Source: Thermoplasmata archaeon (GTDB lineage: Archaea; Thermoplasmatota; Thermoplasmata; Lutacidiplasmatales; UBA184). Taken from it: a stretch of DNA of 64,000 nucleotides. The stretch's first letter is position 1, and each line of letters begins with the position of its first letter. A program made the position numbers and the translations under genes. The notes under the pieces were generated by a model. It ran no database searches, was not told the origin of the DNA, and saw only the letters and a program-made list of their open reading frames with translations. Location: the NCBI GenBank assembly GCA_022750115.1, contig JAKIWI010000002.1, positions 235,221 through 299,220 of the forward strand, in the 5' to 3' direction. Of the stretch, positions 46,611-53,941 are shown in pieces.

Positions 46611-47447
46611 ATGGACCGGCCTCCGCGCGAGCCCATGGCGATGGATTCTCGGCCGGGCTCGGCGACCACCGTCGCGTTCTCGACCGGCCCCACGTCGATC
46701 CCGGCGGACGCTACCCGACTGGCGTTCCTCCGAGCAACTCTCGCATCCGCAATCGAGCGAGGCATTCGTCACTTCGACCTCAGTGAATCACCGTCTCCCG
46801 AAGCCGCATTGGCCGTCACCCGCCTCGCCGCGGGGGCGCACTGGCCCGCTCTCACGCTGTTCGTGACGGGTCGGCGAGACCCATCGCTGGCCAATGGCGC
46901 CGTCCCCGGTCCTCACATGGTCCGCCTGCGGGGGGTCGGGGACGTCGCCGAAGCTTCGCCGCCGGGGGCCCGTTCGGAGGAAGGGGTGCGATTCCCGGAC
47001 CTCGAGGGTGCGGAGAGATTCGCCTCGCTGGAGGTGCAGCAGGGCGCCGGATGGATCTCGTTCCCGGGAAGCCTGATTGAGGCGCGGCGAGTCGCGGGCC
47101 TGGTCGCCTCCCTGACGAAACTGGGTGGTCGCGTGCTCGTGACCAATCCGCACGCCGACGGTCGACTCGGCGGCCCGGGAGAGGGTCTTTCCTCGACAGC
47201 GACCGCCGGTGCCCCGACACCGCTGGCTTCGCTCGAACGCGCCTACGCACCGGTGCTCCGGCTCGGTTTCCTCACATCGGGAGGACGTCGGACGCTCCCC
47301 CAGGCTGCCGTCGCGTTCGTCCTCGCGCTCCCCGCGATCCCCTCGGTCCGATTTGCGGACGTGCGTCAGCTGGTCGAGTTCGGCGATCCGTCGAGGCTCC
47401 TGCCGATCGTCCCCGCTGAGATGGCCCGCCTGCTCGGGCCCCCGTAA
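46611..47447 (+). CDS. Diverged aldo/keto reductase-fold-like protein (tentative)
   Basis: 278 aa; FLRATLASAIERGIRHFDLSES resembles the AKR N-terminal strand/helix and AAVAFVLALPAIPSVRFADVRQLVEF the AKR C-terminal part; catalytic motifs not clear; gaggaggt upstream. Confidence 0.4.
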   Translation: MDRPPREPMAMDSRPGSATTVAFSTGPTSIPADATRLAFLRATLASAIERGIRHFDLSESPSPEAALAVTRLAAGAHWPALTLFVTGRRDPSLANGAVPGPHMVRLRGVGDVAEASPPGARSEEGVRFPDLEGAERFASLEVQQGAGWISFPGSLIEARRVAGLVASLTKLGGRVLVTNPHADGRLGGPGEGLSSTATAGAPTPLASLERAYAPVLRLGFLTSGGRRTLPQAAVAFVLALPAIPSVRFADVRQLVEFGDPSRLLPIVPAEMARLLGPP

Positions 47448-47642
47448 GTCGCGGATCTCGCCGAACGCCGCCGAGAGCCCTGAGCCAGACGACGCGTTCG
47501 CAGCCGTAGCGCTTCGTGACGGACTCCGTCCGTGCGAGCCGACCACTACCCTGGGTTGGGCCTCGAGGCACCGGACTCTCCGGCCCGACTCCCGCCCCCG
47601 AAACCGCCCAAGTTCAAGTACGGGCGCGATGGTGTAGAGACG

Positions 47643-48149
47643 ATGATTCAGCCGGGCGACATCGCTCCCGACTTCGAGGGCATCTCCACCCGGGGCAGCG
47701 GATTCCGGCTCTCGTCGCTCCCGAGCGGACCGGTCATCCTCTACTTCTATCCGAGAGCGGGCAGTCTCGGCTGCACGTACGAGTCGATCGGCTTCGCGAA
47801 GGCGTTTCCGGCGCTCCACGAGCGGGGCGTGTCGATCGTCGGGGTCAGCGTCGACTCGCTGAGCGACCAGCGGAAGTTCCTCGAGACGTGTTCGCTTCCC
47901 TTTCCGCTCGTGGCGGACAGCGACCAGGCGATCGCTCGCCGGTTTGGCGTGCTGGGGGCGTTCGGCCACTCCCGGCGCGTCACCTTCCTGCTGGACGAGA
48001 GCCGTCGGGTGCTGCAGGTCGTCGACTCGATCCGACCGGGCGTTCACGTAACCGCCGCTCGGCGGACCTTCCTCGGACCGCCGGCTGGGCCGGCCCTACC
48101 TCCGACGGAGAATCGCCGCAGCGAGAGGGAACCCGGTCCGTCGCCCTAG
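47643..48149 (+). CDS. Peroxiredoxin (AhpC/TSA/Bcp-like)
   Basis: From ATG 47643: MIQPGDIAPDFEGIS...VILYFYPRAGSLGCTYESIGFAKAF...VSIVGVSVDSLSDQRKF. Confidence 0.8.
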   Translation: MIQPGDIAPDFEGISTRGSGFRLSSLPSGPVILYFYPRAGSLGCTYESIGFAKAFPALHERGVSIVGVSVDSLSDQRKFLETCSLPFPLVADSDQAIARRFGVLGAFGHSRRVTFLLDESRRVLQVVDSIRPGVHVTAARRTFLGPPAGPALPPTENRRSEREPGPSP

Positions 48150-48209
48150 CCGAGTTTGTGGTACTCCGAAGTTACAAGGGTTCACCCGACCCCCACGAAT
48201 GGGAAGTCG

Positions 48210-48225
48210 CCCGTCTTAGGACGGG
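48210..48225 (+). promoter_or_regulatory. 6-bp stem/4-nt loop hairpin abutting the ribosome-binding site of the downstream small ORF
   Basis: cccgtc-ttag-gacggg, followed by aggaacgaacATG (start 48236). Confidence 0.4.
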
Positions 48226-48235
48226 AGGAACGAAC

Positions 48236-48394
48236 ATGGGCTGTGGAAAGTGGAAGGTGGCGTGCGCGGACGGATTCGAGGTTGTGTCGGGCGACCAGCA
48301 CGAGCTGGTCTCGCTCGTGCAGTGGCACGGCAAGCACAAGCACAACGAGGACTTCACGCAAGAGGCCGTCATGAAGATGGCCAAGCACCCCTAG
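48236..48394 (+). CDS. Small DUF1059-like protein
   Basis: 52 aa MGCGKWKVACADGFEVVSGDQHELVSLVQWHGKHKHNEDFTQEAVMKMAKHP; gggagga Shine-Dalgarno-like sequence upstream. Confidence 0.6.
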   Translation: MGCGKWKVACADGFEVVSGDQHELVSLVQWHGKHKHNEDFTQEAVMKMAKHP

Positions 48395-48433
48395 CGGGGC
48401 GCGGCGTTTTCGACCGCGACAACCCCTTCTCCG

Positions 48434-48466
48434 CCGAGGCGGGCCGGGAGAATCCGGCCCCCTCGG
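48434..48466. terminator. Strong 13-bp stem (single C bulge) with 6-nt loop in convergent intergenic region; terminator or structured RNA
   Basis: ccgagg(c)gggccgg-gagaat-ccggccccctcgg. Confidence 0.45.
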
Positions 48467-48583
48467 AGGCTTGTTGCACACGACTCGCGTCACTTCCTCC
48501 CGCCGAAGGGCACGCGGGTTTCCCAGGGGGGCAAAGGGGGAGAACGAAGCCTCCGCTCCCCCCCGAACCGGTTGGTCTCCGGC

Positions 48584-50029
48584 CTACCGGACCCGGTGCT
48601 GCCTCCGCGCGAGGGCCACCACGAGCAGGATGCTGCCGATCGCCGTCGCCACCATCACACCCAGGATGAGGGCGGCCGAGGGCTCCCACGGAGCTGGGGC
48701 CGGCCGCGTCGGTGTCCCCAGCTCATGGATCGAGCGCTGCGCGGCCGCGGGCGACATCGGGCTCGCCGTGACGGACTCCCCCGGACTCGGGCTCGCTTTC
48801 TCCGACGTGGCGAATCGGTGCGACGGGGAGTAGACGCTCGCTCCCTTCGCCTCGACCGACTGGGATGCCGGGGCGGAGGCGGGCCGCTCGGGGACCGCCG
48901 CGACCAGCCCGTTCGTCGCGTTCGGGTTCGCGCTCGGGAGGACCACCAGGCCGTTCGCGGCCAAGTAGGTGCTCGAGCCGGTCGCGTTGGTACACGCGAT
49001 CACGTCGTCGGTCTCCGCGGATCCGTCGGGATAGCGGACGACCGTCGTACCGGCGACGCGGCAGGCGAGGGCGACGGGCGCGGTGGCGTTCGCCGAGGCC
49101 GAGCCCGACTGGGACGCAGCCGCGGTTCGGCCGTTCGGCGCCAGATAGTGCACGGTCTCGGCCCACGCCGCGGTTCCCACGAACGTCGCGTTCGAGGATG
49201 CGTTCCATGACTTTCCGACGAACAAGGGACCCTCGACCAACGGGAGGGCGGGCGAGAACGTCGCGGTGAGGTTCTCGATCATCCACGCGCTCGCCTGGAT
49301 CGAGCCGCTCGTGTAGCGGACCGACATGTCCCCGGCCGCGTCGCGAGTTACGTTGGGGAACTGGCTCGCGGCGAGCGAGATGTTGACGCCTTCCGCGAAC
49401 TCGACATGTTCGTCAGAGAGCGCGAGCGACCCGTTCGACCCGGTCGAGAAGTTCAGGAACGCAACGGCGACCTGGAGCACCGCGACCGAGGCGGCCAACG
49501 AGATGTTCCGCGGGGCGATCGGGATCGACGCGTTCGCCGAGTAGTTGCCGGGCTGCGGGAACGTCCCCGACGCAGCGAGGGCAACGTGCTCGGCCCGAAG
49601 CTCGGCCGCCGAGATCTGAACGTGCCGGACCGACGGCGAGGGGGTGGTCGCGTTGACGATGACATACGTCGCGTACTCGAGCCCCACCGATTCGTCCAGC
49701 GCCACGTAGGCGCCCGAACTCGTGAGGTTCCCGCCCGTCAGGTTCTGGCTGTTGTTGTAGGCGCCGACGTACTGGACGGAGGCGGAGAAGTTGGCGACGG
49801 CGCCCCACGCCCAACTCTCGCTCGGTCCGGTCGACGACGCCGTCGCGACCGTAAGAGGCGAGCTCGTGGAACGGACGGGCGTCGAGGCGAGAACCGGACC
49901 GGGCACGGCCAGGATCGCCACCGCCAACGCCACCCCCAGGAGCCAGAGGGCCCGTCGCGGGGCGGCGGGTCGGTGCGGCGGTTCGTTCGGGCGGGGCGGT
50001 GCGGTCGTTGCGGGCTTTGCTGGTGCCAT
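48584..50029 (-). CDS. Secreted N-glycosylation-sequon-rich protein with C-terminal TM anchor
   Basis: 481 aa; signal ALWLLGVALAVAILAVPGPVLA; C-terminal AALILGVMVATAIGSILLVVALARR. Confidence 0.75.
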   Translation of the reverse strand: MAPAKPATTAPPRPNEPPHRPAAPRRALWLLGVALAVAILAVPGPVLASTPVRSTSSPLTVATASSTGPSESWAWGAVANFSASVQYVGAYNNSQNLTGGNLTSSGAYVALDESVGLEYATYVIVNATTPSPSVRHVQISAAELRAEHVALAASGTFPQPGNYSANASIPIAPRNISLAASVAVLQVAVAFLNFSTGSNGSLALSDEHVEFAEGVNISLAASQFPNVTRDAAGDMSVRYTSGSIQASAWMIENLTATFSPALPLVEGPLFVGKSWNASSNATFVGTAAWAETVHYLAPNGRTAAASQSGSASANATAPVALACRVAGTTVVRYPDGSAETDDVIACTNATGSSTYLAANGLVVLPSANPNATNGLVAAVPERPASAPASQSVEAKGASVYSPSHRFATSEKASPSPGESVTASPMSPAAAQRSIHELGTPTRPAPAPWEPSAALILGVMVATAIGSILLVVALARRQHRVR

Positions 50030-50138
50030 GGGCGCCTCGAGGGGGACTACGAGGGGCGGAGACCATCCCTCCCGGCGCAGGAGTCGACCGGGCGATTGTT
50101 TCTGCGGGGTTTATCTATCCGGGGCGAGAGCGAAACTC

Positions 50139-50951
50139 GTGCGTCCGCCGCCGAGCGTCGAAGACCCGATCTCGGCGATCTTCGACTTATCCGACCGGGT
50201 CGCCCAGCTCGCTCCGACCGTCCGCCGAATGTACCGATACACCGCGACGATCCTCGTGCTCTGGATCCTCATCATGGGGTTCGTCACCCTCGTCGCGCTC
50301 GGCGGCAACCTCACGCTCGCCATCCTGTCGGTTCTCGGTCTGATCGCGGGCGTCATCGCGCTGTCGTTGCTCCGGGAGACGGACGGGTTCTTCCGGAACT
50401 TCGTCCTCCGCCACCGTGCGATCCGATTGCTCCGGGAGGCCGACCCGATCGTCCATGTGCCGGCCGGTCGGACCCCGATCGAGCGACTCGCCCGCTACCT
50501 GGCCCAGGCGAGCCCCGCGATCGAGGCGTGGTTGAAGGAGCACCCGGAAGCGCTGCGGTACCGGGCGGAGTTCGCCGCGCGCGGCGCTCCGGTCCAGTTC
50601 GAGCTGCTCATCGAGCGGCCCGGGAGCGCCCTCTGGCGATGGTTCGGGTGGGGCGACGCGGGGTTCGCGGTCCTGGCGAGGCTCGGACCGGAGGCCCCGA
50701 CGACCGCGGACCTCCAGCGACTTGCCGCCGATGCGCAGGCGGTCACCGGACGTCTTTCCGCTCCCCCGGTTCGACTGATCCTCCTGCGGACCGGATCGGT
50801 CCCGCTTCCCGAAGACGTGTACGAGTGGGCCGTCGGGCGGCCCGCGTTCCTCTCGCGCGGCTTCGCGCGCTACCGAGTCAGTACCGAGATCATCACCGAG
50901 GGCACCGACGGAACCTACGACTTCGTCCCCTACGTCTTGGGCGTGCCCTGA
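50139..50951 (+). CDS. Membrane protein of unknown function (two N-terminal TM helices)
   Basis: GTG 50139: VRPPPSVEDPISAIFDLSDRVAQLAPTVRRMYRYTATILVLWILIMGFVTLVALGGNLTLAILSVLGLIAGVIAL. Confidence 0.65.
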   Translation: MRPPPSVEDPISAIFDLSDRVAQLAPTVRRMYRYTATILVLWILIMGFVTLVALGGNLTLAILSVLGLIAGVIALSLLRETDGFFRNFVLRHRAIRLLREADPIVHVPAGRTPIERLARYLAQASPAIEAWLKEHPEALRYRAEFAARGAPVQFELLIERPGSALWRWFGWGDAGFAVLARLGPEAPTTADLQRLAADAQAVTGRLSAPPVRLILLRTGSVPLPEDVYEWAVGRPAFLSRGFARYRVSTEIITEGTDGTYDFVPYVLGVP

Positions 50952-50964
50952 TCGTCGAAGACGC

Positions 50965-51378
50965 TCAGCCGAGCCATTCGGGCGGCCGAACGTATCGGTA
51001 GTGCTCGGAAAGTTCTCGACCGTACAGCTCCCGGTACAGTCGGTGGTAGCGGCGCAGATGCTCCGCGCCGGTCGGAGTGATCCGGATATCGTAGCCGTGC
51101 TCGCCGTGGCGGACCTCGGCGAACCCCTCCTCGCGAAGGTACTCGAGCACCTTGTCGGTCATGTGCGAGTTGGAGCGGATCGCGTGGAGGATCTCTTCCT
51201 TGGTGACGTGGCCCGGCGACCTCACGAGCGCTTCGCGGACCCGGTCGGGGAGGTCGGGCTGTTCGAGGTCGAGGTTCAGCTCGCCGAACAATCGAGACAG
51301 CGCGATGTAGGCGTAGACCCGGTAGCCCTTGTACCGGCGCTCCGACCCCCCGGGGTCGCGGTCGTCCCGGCCCGGCAC
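50965..51378 (-). CDS. Winged-helix DNA-binding protein
   Basis: 137 aa: VREALVRSPGHVTKEEILHAIRSNSHMTDKVLEYLREEGFAEVRHGEHGYDIRITPTGAEHLRRY. Confidence 0.7.
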   Translation of the reverse strand: MPGRDDRDPGGSERRYKGYRVYAYIALSRLFGELNLDLEQPDLPDRVREALVRSPGHVTKEEILHAIRSNSHMTDKVLEYLREEGFAEVRHGEHGYDIRITPTGAEHLRRYHRLYRELYGRELSEHYRYVRPPEWLG

Positions 51379-51514
51379 GATTCCGACAGCTTCGGACCGG
51401 GTAGATAGTCCCTCCGGGGCGCGCTCGCTCGCGCGGCCGAGAGAATCGACCCCGCCGAGGGCGGCGGGGAGACCTCATACCCCGCAGGGCGTCGGCCGGC
51501 GGGAGCTCGCGCCG

Positions 51515-52147
51515 GTGACCGTCGGTTTCCTGATCGCCGTCGTCGTGAGCGTGTTCGCGATCGTCGACCCGATCGGCACCCTGCCGTTCTTCGTGGCCCT
51601 GACCGACGGGTACACGAAGGCGGACCGGGCGATCGTGCTGCAGCGGGCGGTTCTCGTCCTCGGGTCGATCCTGTCCGTGTTCGCGATCGCCGGCCGGTTC
51701 TTGTTCGCCGCGTTCGGCTTCACCCTCGCCGCGTTCGAGATCGCAGGCGGGATCCTGCTGTTCATCGTCGCGTTCGACATGTTGAATGGTCGGATCACGA
51801 ACACCCGTCTGGGTGCGCAGGACGAGGCCGACGCCCTGGCGCGCCGCGACGAGATCTCGGTGGTTCCCCTCGGCATCCCGCTCCTCGCCGGGCCCGGCGC
51901 GATCTCGACGGTGATGATCTACGTTGGGTCCGCGGGGACCGACCTGTTCTCGATCCTCTCGGTCTTCGTCGCGATCGGCGTCGCGACCGGGGCGACGTTC
52001 GTCATCCTGCACTACGGCCAGGGGATCCTGCGCGCGCTCGGCCGGGTCGGCGCGATGGCGATCACGCGCGTCCTCGGACTTCTGCTCGCCGCCGTCGGCG
52101 TCCAGTTCGTTCTGTCGGGGCTGCTCGCGGCGCTACCGTTTGCGTGA
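51515..52147 (+). CDS. MarC family integral membrane protein
   Basis: GTG 51515: FAIVDPIGTLPFFVALT..., NTRLGAQDEADALARRDEISVVPLGIPLLAGPGAISTVM, GVQFVLSGL. Confidence 0.85.
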   Translation: MTVGFLIAVVVSVFAIVDPIGTLPFFVALTDGYTKADRAIVLQRAVLVLGSILSVFAIAGRFLFAAFGFTLAAFEIAGGILLFIVAFDMLNGRITNTRLGAQDEADALARRDEISVVPLGIPLLAGPGAISTVMIYVGSAGTDLFSILSVFVAIGVATGATFVILHYGQGILRALGRVGAMAITRVLGLLLAAVGVQFVLSGLLAALPFA

Positions 52148-52831
52148 CGTTCGGCCGCGCGGGCTGCGGGGTGGGGCTTTCCGCTTCGCCGGAGCCCGAG
52201 CGCGCGCCGGACGAGCGGCGACGCGCTTCGCGGGCTTGACGGGCGTGGGCCGCGGCGGGAGCAGGGCGATGACCGCGCTCGACGGTGTCCGTGGGTTCCG
52301 CTCGGCGGACCAGACCTTTTCGCCGGCCCGAATGGGAACGGGCAGGTCGTTCTCAGCCGGGGGAAATCCGCACTCGTAGGCGTCGGTGTAGGCGCAGTAC
52401 GGGTTGAACGCGCGGTTGAAATCGAGCTCGTAGTCGTCGGCCTCGTTTAGTTCGAGCGTGAGGTAGCGGCCGGCCCCGTACGTCTCGCGGCCGCTCGTAC
52501 CGTCCCGGAACGGAACGAACACCGAGGTCCCGACTCCCTCGCCCGCGTGGAACACCTTGAGCCGCAGTGCGCGGCCGCCCACGGAGAACACGAGGTCGCC
52601 GACCCAACGCATCGCGGACTGGCCGTCGCGATTGGTGCGGAGGTACGCCTCCTTGGGTTCCGGAATCCGTTCGAGCTTCGCACGAACTCGCAGACGCTCG
52701 TTCGGCGGAAAGTACTCGAGTCCTCGGAAATCGTAGATCGAGCCCTGCACGAACGGCGACTCGGGATGGCGAGCCATGAACTCGTCCTTCATCGCTCGTT
52801 CCGTCTTCAGCTCGGTTGTGTAGGTGTTCAT
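52133..52831 (-). CDS. DUF1684 family protein
   Basis: YDFRGLEYFPPNERLRVRA, FVPFRDGTSGRETYGAGRYL, FNRAFNPYCAYTDAYECGFPPAENDLPVPIRAGEK motifs. Confidence 0.8.
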   Translation of the reverse strand: MNTYTTELKTERAMKDEFMARHPESPFVQGSIYDFRGLEYFPPNERLRVRAKLERIPEPKEAYLRTNRDGQSAMRWVGDLVFSVGGRALRLKVFHAGEGVGTSVFVPFRDGTSGRETYGAGRYLTLELNEADDYELDFNRAFNPYCAYTDAYECGFPPAENDLPVPIRAGEKVWSAERNPRTPSSAVIALLPPRPTPVKPAKRVAARPARARAPAKRKAPPRSPRGRTSRKR

Positions 52832-53817
52832 CCGGACCCGTTCCTCCGCGCCGCCGACCCGCGGTGTCTCTTAACTTTCCTGCCCGACGGCATCAGGCGC
52901 TCCGGATAACTCGCGCTGACCACGTAGTTCGGCATGTCGACGGCTTCGGTGATCCGGAGCTCGCCGGCGACGCTCGCCAGGACGTAGCCCGCCTTGGCGG
53001 GGACCCCTCGACGCTCGAACTCCACGAGGAGTCCTTCCAGCGCCACGACGGCGGCCGCGCCGGGGTCTGGTCCGACTCCGAGGCACGCGATCTGGGGGCC
53101 TGGGTGGCCGGCGGGCGCGGGGGAGCGGAGGTGCGGCATCGCGCGTGCGCCCCCTCGGTGGAGGGCGACCTCCAGCTCGACCTCCGCGGCGACCTCGATC
53201 CCGGTCCCGCAGACCTCGCCGTCGCCCTGCGCAGCATGCGGGTCGCCCAGCGAGAGGAGCGCGCCGTCGACCTCGACGGGCAACGAAAGGGTCGAGCCGG
53301 CTCCGACGAGTCGATGGTCGAGATTGCCCCCGGTCCGGCGGGGCGGGATCATCGGATGCGGGCCGGAGAGCGGGGCGAGACCGACCCACCCGAGCGTCGG
53401 CCGCAGCGGAATCCGGACTGGAGGGACAAATCCGGCGATCGGCGAAGCCATCGCGGCTCCCACGCGCCAGTGTTGGAGTTCGTCGTCGAACCGACCACGG
53501 AGGAGGCCAAAGTCACGAAACACCCCCGACCAGCCCCAGGGCCCGGGGCGAATCCTTCGGATGTGGACGTCAACGCAGTCTCCCGGATGCGCACCGATGA
53601 CCTCGATCGGACCGGTGGCCGCATCGACCCGAGCGAGGTCGATGGAGCCGAGGTCGGATGTCGCCGAAGTCGGTCCGAGCTGGCCGGTGGACGAATCGAG
53701 AAGCTGGACTCGGAGCCGGTCGCCGGAGCGTACTCGAGCCACGGGAGACGCGTCGGGGCTCCATTGAGTCTGCTGGACTCCGGGATCGCGGCCGTCCAGT
53801 CGAATCGTTCGGCCCAC
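52828..53817 (-). CDS. Acetamidase/formamidase family protein
   Basis: 329 aa; PGDCVDVHIRRIRPG, GGNLDHRLVGAGSTLSLPVEVDGALLSLGDPHAAQGDGEVCGTGIE. Confidence 0.85.
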   Translation of the reverse strand: MGRTIRLDGRDPGVQQTQWSPDASPVARVRSGDRLRVQLLDSSTGQLGPTSATSDLGSIDLARVDAATGPIEVIGAHPGDCVDVHIRRIRPGPWGWSGVFRDFGLLRGRFDDELQHWRVGAAMASPIAGFVPPVRIPLRPTLGWVGLAPLSGPHPMIPPRRTGGNLDHRLVGAGSTLSLPVEVDGALLSLGDPHAAQGDGEVCGTGIEVAAEVELEVALHRGGARAMPHLRSPAPAGHPGPQIACLGVGPDPGAAAVVALEGLLVEFERRGVPAKAGYVLASVAGELRITEAVDMPNYVVSASYPERLMPSGRKVKRHRGSAARRNGSG

Positions 53818-53941
53818 GCCCGGTCAACGGACTCCGGCACTTCAGCCCGAGGGATGCGACGCCCCAACGTGGGAACGCCGAGATTGGGACGCAGGCTTAT
53901 CTTCCGAGCCCTCCGTCGTACGTACCCCCGGGGGCGCAAGA

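Noticed and set aside
47448-47642. Possible tRNA or ncRNA in the gap (cgcccaagttcaagtacgggcg resembles a T-arm)
   Set aside because: Loop is 12 nt rather than 7, and no acceptor, D or anticodon arms could be paired.
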